From Tenacibaculum sp. 1_MG-2023 (lineage in GTDB: Bacteria > Bacteroidota > Bacteroidia > Flavobacteriales > Flavobacteriaceae): 64,000 nucleotides of DNA. The position numbers were made by a program, and so were the translations under genes. The notes beneath the pieces are model-generated. The model saw only the letters and a list, made by a program, of their open reading frames with translations. It was not told where the DNA came from and did not search any database. Below, in pieces: positions 9,576 through 19,347 of the stretch; the stretch's first letter is position 1, and the number at the start of each line of letters is the position of its first letter. Location of the stretch: the NCBI RefSeq assembly GCF_030547425.1, contig NZ_JAUORH010000006.1, positions 62,001-126,000 on the forward strand. Direction: 5' to 3'.

Positions 9576-9884
9576 TTATAATAAACAAGGAGGGGGTCTG
9601 GAGAAAAGTTGATACAAAGCAAAGTTACTTGTAACAGTAAACTTGTAATTTTTAATAATTGATTTTTGAACTATAATTTCAAACTTATCAATAATTAAAT
9701 TTTGGAAATTAGGAGTAAGTGCAGGAGTTAAATCATGTGTTATGCTATGGTCACACATGGTACAATGTATAGCATGATCCATATCATCTGTATGCATCAA
9801 CACATGAATTCCTGTCATTTTCACTGAAAGAAAAAGCACTAGGAATAAATAGGCTACACTATTCTTTAACCATCCTTTTTTCAT
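9576..9884 (-). CDS. Small membrane-anchored His/Cys protein, paralogue 1
   Basis: A 102-residue protein with an N-terminal hydrophobic segment (AYLFLVLFLSVKMTGIHV) and then a dense His/Asp/Cys motif, HTDDMDHAIHCTMCDH, at about residues 32-47. The last residues are LFSRPPPCLL. A clear paralogue of identical length lies at 21475. The motif suggests periplasmic binding of a transition metal, but that is inference; I know of no established function. It lies 375 bases upstream of, and on the same strand as, a TonB receptor gene, and is followed by its own terminator. Confidence 0.7.
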   Translation of the reverse strand: MKKGWLKNSVAYLFLVLFLSVKMTGIHVLMHTDDMDHAIHCTMCDHSITHDLTPALTPNFQNLIIDKFEIIVQKSIIKNYKFTVTSNFALYQLFSRPPPCLL

Positions 9885-10090
9885 TACTTACAAACCTACT
9901 AAAATTAACTTAAAAAAGGTGTTAATTTCACACTTGCTTTCATCCAAAAAACAAATACCTCAATTAAGTTAAATACATGCGAGTAAACCTTTTACTTCTA
10001 TAAAAGTTAAAATATAATAGAATGTTTTATTTTTTAATTTAAACAGTGTAATACTTCATTATATTTGTTTATCTCAGAAAAAAAAATAGA

Positions 10091-10699
10091 ATGTGGAAAG
10101 AGCATTATAGTAAAATAAAAGAAGAAAAACATCCTCCAGCTTATACACTTAGTAAAGCTTTAGATTTTATAGACACCCAAGATAATATAACAGAAAAAAC
10201 AGCTGTTGACTTAGGCTGTGGTAATGGTGTAGATACATTTGCTTTGCTAGAAAATGGTTTTTCTGTATTTGCCATAGACAGCACACCTAACTCATTGCTT
10301 CACCTACAACAAAATTTAGCTCCTGAACATTCAAAGTTATTAAAATTTAATAACGTTTCTTTTGAGAATATAAAAGAGCTTCCTTTAGCTTATTTGGTTA
10401 ATGCCTCTTTTTCACTTCCTTTTTGTCATCCTAATCAATTTGATAATCTATGGTCGAATATCATTAAATGTATGCCTCCTGAAGGAATTTTTTGCGGACA
10501 TTTTTTTGGTCCAAAAGATTCTTGGAGTTCTAATTCTGATATGACTTTTCACAATATACAAGAGGTAAAAAACTTATTTGATAAGTTTGAGCTTCTTTAT
10601 TTTAATGAAGTTTCTAAAAAAGGAAAAACATTATCTGGAAAAGAAAAATTTTGGCATGTTTTTCATATTGTGGCAAAAAAGAAACACCTTATAAAATAA
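10091..10699 (+). CDS. Class I SAM-dependent methyltransferase
   Basis: A 202-residue Rossmann methyltransferase. Motif I is AVDLGCGNGVDTFALLENGF (about residues 39-58) with an acidic end of strand 2 (VFAIDST). The layout resembles the TehB/Methyltransf_25 group, and the substrate cannot be told from sequence. The gene is isolated: it is transcribed rightward between the small His/Cys gene and the convergent MATE gene, with no terminator seen in the 21-base gap to the latter. It could modify a product of the neighbouring peptide operon, but nothing in the sequence shows this. Confidence 0.85.
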   Translation: MWKEHYSKIKEEKHPPAYTLSKALDFIDTQDNITEKTAVDLGCGNGVDTFALLENGFSVFAIDSTPNSLLHLQQNLAPEHSKLLKFNNVSFENIKELPLAYLVNASFSLPFCHPNQFDNLWSNIIKCMPPEGIFCGHFFGPKDSWSSNSDMTFHNIQEVKNLFDKFELLYFNEVSKKGKTLSGKEKFWHVFHIVAKKKHLIK

Positions 10700-10720
10700 T
10701 AAACTAGCTCATTTTTATAC

Positions 10721-12094
10721 TTACTCCTGTATTATTCCCTTGGGTATTTGTTTAAGTGTTTTTCTAGATACAATATATAAAACCAAAGCATATAAAATAT
10801 TTTCTAAAGCCAAACTATAGTATATACCCTCTATTCCAAAGTATTTAGTTAAAAGCAATACTACCGGAACAAACAATAATAATTGTCTACCAATGGGTAA
10901 CAACGTTGCTAATTTTGCTTCTCCTATAGCTTGAAAAAGAACTATGCTACTAGAAGATATAGGAATAACTAATAAAATACTCAATAGCATTCGTACATTA
11001 AAAATTTCTGTATCATTAAGTTTTACATTAGGTAATATAACATTAACCATTGCCTCAGGAAAAATCAGTATCGGTATTAATAGTCCAGCACCAAGAACAA
11101 CCCCTGCAAACCTGTATATCCTTACTCCTTTTAAACACCTAGACGGCTTGTTAGCTCCATAATTAATTCCTATAATCGGCTGCATAGATTGGTAAAGTCC
11201 TAAAAGCGGAATAGCTAAAAAAGTAAACAATCTAAAAACAGCATTAAAAAAAGCCATAGCATCTACTGTTCCGTAGAAAACCACTAACCTGAAAAGTAAA
11301 AACTGCCTAAACAAATTAGATAGTTGCATTGTAAATGCTGAAAAACCAATGCTTAAAACATTTTTAAGGATTTTATACTCCAATCTTATTCGAAAAGCCC
11401 CTGTTTTAAATGTTGCTTTTCCACGGATAAAATATAGAGATGTTAACAAACTATAAATAAACATTGCTGTAATACTACTCCATGCTGCACCTGCTACTCC
11501 CATATCTAAAACACCAATAAATATGGGAGTTAATAAAATATTTAAAACTACTGAAGCTATTGTGAATTGCATTGCCACTTTTATCTTTCCTTCTGCCCGT
11601 ATTAAACTATTAGCAGACAAGCCATAAATACTAAATAATGCTCCAAAAACGTATACTTTAAAATACTCTAAAGCATAGGTAAATAGTTCTCCTGAAGTTC
11701 CTATTACTGAAACTATTTCATGAGAAAAAATAATTCCAATAACAGTTATTAAAGTTGCCCCTATAAGAGATAAGGCTATCATGTTTGGAATTATTTTCTT
11801 TTGAACTTCAATTTGTTTGGCTCCTATAGCTCTGCTAAGAACAGAGGCAGAGCCTGCAGCTATAAAAACAGTAATACTTGTAACAACTAACATTAAAGGA
11901 AACAACATTGATATTCCTGTAAAAGCCTTTATTCCTATAAAATAGCTTGTGTAAAATATATCTACAAGACCGTTTATAGATATAACCATCATACCTAAAA
12001 TACTTGGAACAGATAATTTTAGCATAAGACTCCAAAGACTATCATTAATAAAATCAAGCTTTTGTTTAGTGCTATTCTTTATTTTGGAACTCAT
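10721..12094 (-). CDS. MATE family efflux transporter
   Basis: A 457-residue, 12-helix MATE transporter. The two pseudo-symmetric halves each begin with an amphipathic helix and the usual membrane pattern (LKLSVPSILGMMVISINGLVDIFYTSYF in the first half, recorded here in its key parts LKLSVP and GLVDIFY). It exports organic cations or amphipathic compounds using a Na+ or H+ gradient. It is the last gene of the leftward peptide operon, starting 15 bases after the second ABC permease. Being last in the operon, it may export a product or protect the cell, but the substrate is unknown. Confidence 0.88.
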   Translation of the reverse strand: MSSKIKNSTKQKLDFINDSLWSLMLKLSVPSILGMMVISINGLVDIFYTSYFIGIKAFTGISMLFPLMLVVTSITVFIAAGSASVLSRAIGAKQIEVQKKIIPNMIALSLIGATLITVIGIIFSHEIVSVIGTSGELFTYALEYFKVYVFGALFSIYGLSANSLIRAEGKIKVAMQFTIASVVLNILLTPIFIGVLDMGVAGAAWSSITAMFIYSLLTSLYFIRGKATFKTGAFRIRLEYKILKNVLSIGFSAFTMQLSNLFRQFLLFRLVVFYGTVDAMAFFNAVFRLFTFLAIPLLGLYQSMQPIIGINYGANKPSRCLKGVRIYRFAGVVLGAGLLIPILIFPEAMVNVILPNVKLNDTEIFNVRMLLSILLVIPISSSSIVLFQAIGEAKLATLLPIGRQLLLFVPVVLLLTKYFGIEGIYYSLALENILYALVLYIVSRKTLKQIPKGIIQE

Positions 12095-12109
12095 ATTTGC
12101 ATCGCTCTA

Positions 12110-13531
12110 TTAAAAAGTTATTTTTTTAAAAAAGACCAGTGATATACCAAAAATTATAAAGGTTATAAGCATAACTTCTAGTAAACTTTTTCCTATTCTT
12201 TCATTTTTAGTATAATCAGTGTTCAACTTAAACTTAGGTAACCTTTCATAATCTCTTAGTGTTATTTGTTTACCCAAAAACAATTTGTTAAAGTAAAAAT
12301 TGGTAATATCTCTATGAAAAAGTTCAATTGATTGATAAAAGGATTGAAAAATTTCAGAATCCGTTTCAACTATTTCATTAAAAATTCCTTGAGCATTTAC
12401 TGCTGGATTTGCCCATCTAAATTTAGAAACCCATTCTTGCCTTAACTCAATTTGTTTAAAATACTCCTGTACCTCTTCTCTATGATGATTATCATTAAGT
12501 GCAGTAAAAGCTGCATAAGCTTTTGCCATTGTATTTACGTTTATTAAAGATTTTGCTCCTTTTAAGTCGTCTCGGTAATCTAAATACTCAACAACTACAG
12601 CTTTAGCTTCTTCTATATTTTCTTCATTTTCAAGGCTTCTTCTTCTGGTTATATCAGCTAATGAAGTATTATCTATCGGATGTACAATATTTGCATATAC
12701 ATTTAATATTGCAGGAAAAACTATTAAAAAAAGTAACCATAAACCAGCAGCAGTAATGGCTGTTAATGAGGAATTCTTTTTAAAACTAATTAAAAGAAAC
12801 ATTAAAGCAAACCAAAAGCTGAAATAACACAAAACTGCTAACAACCATAAACAAGTACTTAAAACACTTACTTTTTCAGCAACCGTAAAGGCTATTATAG
12901 ACAAAAGGACTCCTAGTCCTAAAACTAAAACATAATAAAAAGCAATTCTTATTAAGAGAATTTTTCTTAGCCCTATAGATTGTAACCTTAATAAAGGTAA
13001 CATTCCATTTTCCTTTTCCTCCGCATATAATCCATACGTAAAAGTTATTATAAGTAACGGAAACAAATAAACAAAAACGAATGATAGATCTAAATTTCCA
13101 ACATAGAGTTTAAGTGGGTTTGCCAGTTCATTTTCAAACAATTGATAATATAAGCTCATTCCCGTTAACTTATAGTAATAAGGTTCTATATCTCTTTGTC
13201 CTAAAGACATGTGTGCTAAACCATGAGGAGGTAAAATTGCATGATATCCATGTCGATACCATGCATAGCCAGGTTTAGAAGCTATGTCAAATAATTGTTT
13301 ATCTTTTAACGAGGTATGGTTGGCATAAAAACTCTCTTTATACTGTTCGAATTCTTTCTTTTCAATATGTCTAATATTCTCAATTATTTTACGCTGCTCC
13401 ATTATTTTTGAATGTCCATAATAAACAGCATAAATCCCCAATAAAAACACGATGATTAGCAAAATTATTTGAAACGTATTTCTAACGATTGAAATACCTT
13501 CACGTCTCCATAATAATATAATTAATTTCAT
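12110..13531 (-). CDS. ABC transporter permease, DUF3526 type, second copy
   Basis: A 473-residue ABC-2-type permease. It has one helix near the N-terminus (residues 20-40), a large extracytoplasmic loop (about 40-155) rich in aromatic residues, a core of about five helices, a second long loop, and a final helix at the C-terminus. This is the DUF3526 arrangement. It is paralogous to the next gene upstream, and its ATG overlaps that gene's TGA (ATGA), so the two permeases are translationally coupled and probably form a heterodimer driven by the ATPase at 15003. Confidence 0.82.
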   Translation of the reverse strand: MKLIILLWRREGISIVRNTFQIILLIIVFLLGIYAVYYGHSKIMEQRKIIENIRHIEKKEFEQYKESFYANHTSLKDKQLFDIASKPGYAWYRHGYHAILPPHGLAHMSLGQRDIEPYYYKLTGMSLYYQLFENELANPLKLYVGNLDLSFVFVYLFPLLIITFTYGLYAEEKENGMLPLLRLQSIGLRKILLIRIAFYYVLVLGLGVLLSIIAFTVAEKVSVLSTCLWLLAVLCYFSFWFALMFLLISFKKNSSLTAITAAGLWLLFLIVFPAILNVYANIVHPIDNTSLADITRRRSLENEENIEEAKAVVVEYLDYRDDLKGAKSLINVNTMAKAYAAFTALNDNHHREEVQEYFKQIELRQEWVSKFRWANPAVNAQGIFNEIVETDSEIFQSFYQSIELFHRDITNFYFNKLFLGKQITLRDYERLPKFKLNTDYTKNERIGKSLLEVMLITFIIFGISLVFFKKITF

Positions 13532-14958
13532 ATCAATTTATTTTTGTGAGAAGAAGGTATTAGTAAGAACATTATTAAAACCCAAAAAATTAATGATATT
13601 AATTCTATTCTGTAATTTTTAAAGGTTTTCATTACACTTGGTGTACGATATTCCAGTCCAGAAACCGTTTCCCATAAATTTCTTCCTGCTTTGTACTCGT
13701 AAAACTCGCCATAACGTGAATTTACAGCCATATCATTATTCATTTTTCTCATTAGTTTTAGACGATATGCTTTTGTTTTTTCTTGAAAATCATTAAAACT
13801 GTACCCGTCTGTTGCAGCAAAAGCCATTGAAAAATTTCTTATTGAAATGTAAGGTGCAACAAACCCTATTATACTTCCTATTCTATTTTGATATTCAAAC
13901 CTTCTGTTAAGAAGAGAATCATGAACCTTTTGTACTTTATAAGCATATTCTTCTCCCTCTTGCATTCGTATTGCTTCAAAATTTAGTGGTAATTGATGTA
14001 AAGAATCTACTCCATATTTTTTTAAGTACTGTTCCTTTAATTTAACAAGTCTCTCTTCTTTAGAACCATCCATAGGTAAACCCTTATCTATATCCCTTTT
14101 AATTTTTTCTTTATATGCTTTAAGAGATGGTAAAGGATATAAACTCTCTCCTATATTAGCCGAAGTTTTTGGAATAATAATACCAGTTGTAATCCAAAAC
14201 ATTAATAATGTTAGAAGAGAGTTTCGTGCATTTGAAGATTTAAAAGAAACCCAAACAGAAAAGTTTGTAAAAACAAATAAGTACCCAACATAAAGAAAAA
14301 AGAGAAATAAAACTCGTAAACCTACATCTTGCATTACTAAGCTATCATCTTCAATTATTCCTACAATATAAAGTCCTGTAAAAAATAATATTAATATAAG
14401 TAGGACTATTAAAAAATAAGCCAAAACTTTACCTAAATAAATGGACCTCATTGAAACTCCTTGCCCTATTAATAGCTTCAAGGTTCCTGTTTCTTTTTCC
14501 TTACTAAAAGTTTGAAAAGTGATGAATATAATAAGAAGTGGTAATAATAGCTGAAGAACCAAAGCTGCACTCAATTCTCCAAAACGAGCCATATTACCAT
14601 ATCCTTGTACAGGTCTAAACATAAACTCATGTGCATAATGTGCTTCTAAATAAACGGAAGTTCCTGTATAGGTATCCAACCCAAAATCAAAAAGACTTAG
14701 AAGTGTTTTAGGCTTAAAAACATACGTTCCATAATGAGCCGCAATATGCGGATGCTTATTTCCTTGTTCTAACCACTCAGCTCTTCTTTCTTCTTGAGCC
14801 TTTTTCACCATATCCATTTCCTGTTTATAAGCGATATGTCCAGCATAAAGAGAAAACCCTAAGAGGAACAATATAATAGGAAACAAAATTTTTAAAGCAT
14901 TTTGCCTTGCAATATTGGTAAGTTCTTTTTTAGCTATTAAAAATACTTGATGTATCAT
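13528..14958 (-). CDS. ABC transporter permease, DUF3526 type, first copy
   Basis: A 476-residue paralogue of the following permease with the same layout: N-terminal helix, long loop (about 40-150), membrane core starting with LLPLLIIFITFQTFSKEKETGTLK, second loop and C-terminal helix. The conserved EKETGTLKLL segment is the cytoplasmic coupling region typical of ABC-2 permeases. It lies 44 bases after the ATPase gene. Exporters of this kind are found near copper, nitrous oxide reductase and peptide loci in Bacteroidota. Here the context argues for export of the operon's peptide. Confidence 0.82.
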   Translation of the reverse strand: MIHQVFLIAKKELTNIARQNALKILFPIILFLLGFSLYAGHIAYKQEMDMVKKAQEERRAEWLEQGNKHPHIAAHYGTYVFKPKTLLSLFDFGLDTYTGTSVYLEAHYAHEFMFRPVQGYGNMARFGELSAALVLQLLLPLLIIFITFQTFSKEKETGTLKLLIGQGVSMRSIYLGKVLAYFLIVLLILILFFTGLYIVGIIEDDSLVMQDVGLRVLFLFFLYVGYLFVFTNFSVWVSFKSSNARNSLLTLLMFWITTGIIIPKTSANIGESLYPLPSLKAYKEKIKRDIDKGLPMDGSKEERLVKLKEQYLKKYGVDSLHQLPLNFEAIRMQEGEEYAYKVQKVHDSLLNRRFEYQNRIGSIIGFVAPYISIRNFSMAFAATDGYSFNDFQEKTKAYRLKLMRKMNNDMAVNSRYGEFYEYKAGRNLWETVSGLEYRTPSVMKTFKNYRIELISLIFWVLIMFLLIPSSHKNKLI

Positions 14959-15002
14959 CTGTTTACATTTTTAGTTTTTTAGATGTAATGACTTATTACA
15001 CA

Positions 15003-15704
15003 CTATTCGTGCATGTGTTTTAAGTACTTTTGTTCTAAATCATGAAAAGAAACTTGATTTGATTCCATCTTTTCAACCAAAACTCCTTCTTTCATAATAC
15101 CAATATGTGTTCCTGTATCTTTTGCTCTAAAAAGATCATGTGTTGCCATTAAAGTAGCTACTTTTTGTTGCTTCATGTTAAGTAGAAGCTCAGAAAACTC
15201 ATTACTTGCTTTAGGGTCTAATCCAGAGGTAGGCTCATCTAAAAGTAACACCTTCGCTCCTTTAGCTCTCGCTAGAGCAATCCCTACTTTTTGTCTCATT
15301 CCTTTAGAGTAACTACGAACTCTTTTCTTAATAAAATCTTTTTGTAAACCTGATTGTACTAATAAGTTTTCTAATGCTTCTTTTTCTATATCCACACCTT
15401 GTAGACCACAGAAAAAGTGAAGATTCTCCAGTCCTGTCATATATTGATACAACTGGAGATTCTCAGGAATATAAGACAACCATTTTTTTGTTTCTTGTGG
15501 GTTCTTTGTTACATCTAAACCATTAACAAAAGCACTACCGGATGTAGGCTCAATAAAATTTAAAAACAAATTAATGGTTGTTGATTTTCCTGCACCATTA
15601 GCACCGAGCAAGCAAAAAATATCTCCTGCTTTAATATTTAAATTTAAACTATTCAAGGCGGTAAAATCACCATATTTTTTTGTGAGGTCTTGTGCTTTTA
15701 ACAT
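15003..15704 (-). CDS. ABC transporter ATP-binding protein
   Basis: A 233-residue ATPase of the drug/peptide export class, with Walker A GANGAGKST (about residue 35), signature SYSKGMRQKVGIALARA, Walker B VLLLDEPTSGLD and switch His in ATHD. It lies 8 bases after the DUF4374 lipoprotein gene and directly before the two DUF3526 permeases, which it presumably powers. Confidence 0.93.
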   Translation of the reverse strand: MLKAQDLTKKYGDFTALNSLNLNIKAGDIFCLLGANGAGKSTTINLFLNFIEPTSGSAFVNGLDVTKNPQETKKWLSYIPENLQLYQYMTGLENLHFFCGLQGVDIEKEALENLLVQSGLQKDFIKKRVRSYSKGMRQKVGIALARAKGAKVLLLDEPTSGLDPKASNEFSELLLNMKQQKVATLMATHDLFRAKDTGTHIGIMKEGVLVEKMESNQVSFHDLEQKYLKHMHE

Positions 15705-15712
15705 GGCGTATT

Positions 15713-16933
15713 CTATTCGTTATTAAAATCTTCAAGACCTGATATGTAACCTCCTGTAGACGTAAACATTTTACTAGATGTATTTGAACTGGTGTCAAAA
15801 CTAAACACAGCATTTTCATCATTGGTTGCTGTTGTAAATAATAATTTTTGGTCTTTATAAGGAAGAATAATCATACTACGAGATCCATAAGTGGTAGGAA
15901 GTCCTGGTATCGCCCCTAAACTCGATTTTTTTTGAACATTAATCTCAAAATATTTGAATTGGGGTTGACCAGTTTGATACTCATAAAAATCACTTACCTC
16001 CTCTACTCTTGCTGTAAAGCTTCTTCCATTAGGTGTATGATAAATTCCATAACATACATTTCCTGTTACTTCTTGCATATTCATAAAATAATCTGGGTCA
16101 AAAGAAGTTTCTCCATTAGGTATTTTTAGCAAACCACTAGGGCTACTTCCACTACTCATTGTAGTTCCTAAACCTTGTACATAAATATCTCCATTAGTCG
16201 TTTTAATCATTCCAGCATTTGCTGCATGTCCGCCAAACACCATTCCTGTTCTTTTATCTGAAATTATTTTTTCTACCTTTTTCTCCTTTAAATCTATTAC
16301 CGCTACATACGCCCAATCGTTTAATGGAGTAAAATTTTTCTCATAGTGTACTCCCATAAACAACTTTCCATCACGTTCAATCATATCTGTGTAATACGTA
16401 CGTGTAGCTTCAGGAAATTCTTCTTTTATTAATGTTAAAGTTACTTCATCAGTAATACGCATCGTAGTTGGATTGAAAATAATAAGTTTTGAAATCCCCC
16501 CTGCTACTGAAGCATATGCTACCTCCTTACTTTCAAAGTAAAGTGCTGAAAAAGTATTTGCTCCAGGAACAACAATACGTTGATCTTCAACTGTATTTCC
16601 TTCTTCATTAAATGAATATTTTGCTAGGGTTGCAGGTGCACCAAAAGGCAATGTATACAGCTCTTTATTATAAGAAACTGTTCTTGTATTTCCAGTTAAT
16701 TCTAACGCCTTTTCATTTCCTATCGTTGAAAACTCTAAGTTTGATTTTCCTTGAATATAAGAGGTCTGATTAGGAAATGCTCCACTTACTGTTGTAATCC
16801 CAAAATTAATAGTTACTAGATCGGTTCCGTCAACTGGTGAATTATCATCACTACTACACCCTATGAATGTAAAAAATAATATAAATGTGTAAAGTGATAC
16901 TAAACTTATTTTTTTTAAGAATTGTGTTTTCAT
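15713..16933 (-). CDS. DUF4374 family lipoprotein
   Basis: A 406-residue secreted lipoprotein. The signal peptide ends in the lipobox FIGCSS (Cys at about residue 26), followed by a Ser/Asp linker. The body has repeated beta-strand blades with seven-bladed-propeller rhythm, and I recognise it as DUF4374. Such lipoproteins typically sit beside TonB receptors of iron or siderophore type in Bacteroidota and are thought to be surface-exposed helpers. Here the gene starts 23 bases after the TonB receptor stop. The role in substrate capture is inference. Confidence 0.8.
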   Translation of the reverse strand: MKTQFLKKISLVSLYTFILFFTFIGCSSDDNSPVDGTDLVTINFGITTVSGAFPNQTSYIQGKSNLEFSTIGNEKALELTGNTRTVSYNKELYTLPFGAPATLAKYSFNEEGNTVEDQRIVVPGANTFSALYFESKEVAYASVAGGISKLIIFNPTTMRITDEVTLTLIKEEFPEATRTYYTDMIERDGKLFMGVHYEKNFTPLNDWAYVAVIDLKEKKVEKIISDKRTGMVFGGHAANAGMIKTTNGDIYVQGLGTTMSSGSSPSGLLKIPNGETSFDPDYFMNMQEVTGNVCYGIYHTPNGRSFTARVEEVSDFYEYQTGQPQFKYFEINVQKKSSLGAIPGLPTTYGSRSMIILPYKDQKLLFTTATNDENAVFSFDTSSNTSSKMFTSTGGYISGLEDFNNE

Positions 16934-16956
16934 TTTTTATTTATTGATGTTTATTT

Positions 16957-19347
16957 TTAATTTATAAATGTTCTAAGTGTTATATAAAATGCTCTTCCAG
17001 GACGTTGTACACTAAAGTTATCGAATACTTTTTCGTTAAATATATTGGTCGCTTCGGCAGTAACCGTCCATCTATTTTCTGGGTGAGAAAGAGTAATACC
17101 TAAATTTTGAGTAAATTGAGACGGAATAGTATTCTTTAAATCTTTATTGCCATCTACAGCCCAAAATAGATAAAACTCATTTACATAGTTTGCAGACCAC
17201 CATGCTGAAATATTATTTTTTGTGTGCAAGAAATTTTCTTTGTGGTAGCGTACTTCTGCATTACCAAAAAAATAAGGAATATTAGGTAGTCTTGCATTAA
17301 AATAACGATTATCCACAGCTCCCGTAATGTTTTTCGGTGAACGGTTTCGTAAATCTTGATAAGTAGCATTTGCTTTAATATCAAGAAAATCAACCGGACG
17401 ATAGCGCAGCTCCATATCAACCCCAAGCGTACGTGATTTTAGTAAATTTTGATATTGAGAATAAAATTGAGAGGTGCGTAACCAAATAACATTGTTTGTT
17501 CCTCGGTAAAAAAGATTCGTATCCCAATTAACCTTTCTTGTTTTTAGCTGAAAACCTAAATTAAGATTATGACTTTGTTCTGGCTCTAAAAATGGATTGG
17601 ATTTTATTAAGGTAAAATCTCCAAAAAGCTCCACTTCATCAGGAAGTCTCGTAGCATACTCGTAAGAAGACTTTACTAAAAAAGATTTTGTAAGATGGTA
17701 ACGAAGCGATTGTGAAAATCCAAAATTTGATGTTTCCTGCTGGTTAGGAACAAACTCAAGGTTTTTTATTTCATACCCATCTGCATCTAACCAAAAATGT
17801 TTTGCTGCCGTGTAACTCGTTAAACTCTTTGAAAAACGGTGTTCATAAGCAATTCCTAGAGCATTTTTAAAAAGCTGGGTTGGATTCTTAAAAAAATCTT
17901 CTCCATAAAACTCAGCTGCAATTGGGTCTTCCCCTACTCTTCTAAACCAAGCTGTAAAAAGATTCAACGTAAACGTTCCTTTTTCCCAGGGGTGATAGTT
18001 TAAATTAACTCGATTTAAAACATTTTGAGAGGTTAATTTTAAAGAATTTCGTGAGGCAGAAATTTCTCCACCATCTGTCCGTTTACGATATATTTTACCA
18101 TCCCAAGTATAGGCATTCAGGGTAGTATCAATAAAATGTCCTCTGGTACGGTTATAAGCACTATACCATTTCATGTTCATTTTCTTTAAAATATTCTTTT
18201 TTTCATATTCTAAAGAAGTCCCAATAGTCGATTCATTATAAGTAGCCTCTCCATAAGGTTGAGCCATAATAGCATTGTGTTGTATATCATCGTCAAGTCC
18301 TGAATAACGCACACTAAGAACCAGTCGATCTGCATACTTTTTATCTAAAACTCCTGCATAAACGTTTAAAAGATGGTTAGAATATTTATCGTGAAACCGT
18401 TTAACTCTAGCAGGTTCTGGGTTTCCTTGTTCGTTTGGTATTTCAACATCAACTTTATAGCTATTGTTAGAGTGATTAAAAAATGAATTCACCCCAAACA
18501 TCCATTGATTGTCTGGACTCATTAATTGCGCATTCACGCTCATTTTATGACTATTAAACGATCCTGCTGAATAGGAAACATCTAAATAGTCTGAATATGA
18601 TTTTCTAGGTATTATATTAACCGCTCCTCCAAGCGCATCTGCTCCTAAATCTACAGGTACTACTCCTTTATAAACTTCAATTTGTTCTATTAAATTTGAA
18701 GGCAATACGTTTAACCCTAATCCAGTTCCAAAATATGACAAAGGAATTCCATCTAGAAAAAAGGGCACCGATTTCCCAGTCATCCCATTTACATAGATTT
18801 TTGCATCGCTACCAAATCCCCCTGTTTGTCGGACATTTACTCCTGAAATTTGTTTTACAATATCACTTGTATTGATGTTTCTCTCTCGAAACTTTTCCAT
18901 TTGTAAAACTGACACGTTGGCTGTACTCTCTTTTAGTCTTTGAACTGATGATTTTCCTTCAAGAGTTACCTCGTTTAGCTGATTTTGATGAGGTTTTAAT
19001 TGAATAGTAAGTTTTATATTCGTTTTTTTACCTGAAACATCTATCGTCTGATAATTTGTTTTAAAACCTACATAAGATATTTTTAAGCTATATTTTCCTT
19101 TCGGAATCTTTTTAAATGTAAATTCTCCATCTTCATTGGTTACTGTATTTTTATTAAGTTCTTTTATTTGGAGATGAGATTGAAATAGAGGAATCCCTAA
19201 ATTGTCAGTTACTACTCCTGAAACTTTTACTGTTTGCGAATGCAAAAAACTACTTGTTAATAGGCTAAAAAATAATATGTATATAATTTTTATTCTTCCT
19301 AACTTTTCTAGATATAACATCTCTGATTTAAAATAATTTTTAGTCAT
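16957..19347 (-). CDS. TonB-dependent receptor of the peptide operon
   Basis: A 796-residue outer-membrane receptor. It has a signal sequence (about residues 18-38), a CarboxypepD-regulatory-like domain (about 40-125), a classical plug (about 130-260, with GGFGSDAKIYVNGM and GADALGGAVNIIPRK) and a 22-strand-type barrel ending in FYITLRTFIN. This resembles siderophore or metal-chelate receptors rather than SusC-type glycan receptors. Its ATG overlaps the stop of the upstream gene (TAATG). A start at the internal Met of MLYLEK would give a more usual signal peptide. Placement between peptide genes and exporter genes suggests that it takes up the exported peptide or a metal complex of it. Confidence 0.88.
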   Translation of the reverse strand: MTKNYFKSEMLYLEKLGRIKIIYILFFSLLTSSFLHSQTVKVSGVVTDNLGIPLFQSHLQIKELNKNTVTNEDGEFTFKKIPKGKYSLKISYVGFKTNYQTIDVSGKKTNIKLTIQLKPHQNQLNEVTLEGKSSVQRLKESTANVSVLQMEKFRERNINTSDIVKQISGVNVRQTGGFGSDAKIYVNGMTGKSVPFFLDGIPLSYFGTGLGLNVLPSNLIEQIEVYKGVVPVDLGADALGGAVNIIPRKSYSDYLDVSYSAGSFNSHKMSVNAQLMSPDNQWMFGVNSFFNHSNNSYKVDVEIPNEQGNPEPARVKRFHDKYSNHLLNVYAGVLDKKYADRLVLSVRYSGLDDDIQHNAIMAQPYGEATYNESTIGTSLEYEKKNILKKMNMKWYSAYNRTRGHFIDTTLNAYTWDGKIYRKRTDGGEISASRNSLKLTSQNVLNRVNLNYHPWEKGTFTLNLFTAWFRRVGEDPIAAEFYGEDFFKNPTQLFKNALGIAYEHRFSKSLTSYTAAKHFWLDADGYEIKNLEFVPNQQETSNFGFSQSLRYHLTKSFLVKSSYEYATRLPDEVELFGDFTLIKSNPFLEPEQSHNLNLGFQLKTRKVNWDTNLFYRGTNNVIWLRTSQFYSQYQNLLKSRTLGVDMELRYRPVDFLDIKANATYQDLRNRSPKNITGAVDNRYFNARLPNIPYFFGNAEVRYHKENFLHTKNNISAWWSANYVNEFYLFWAVDGNKDLKNTIPSQFTQNLGITLSHPENRWTVTAEATNIFNEKVFDNFSVQRPGRAFYITLRTFIN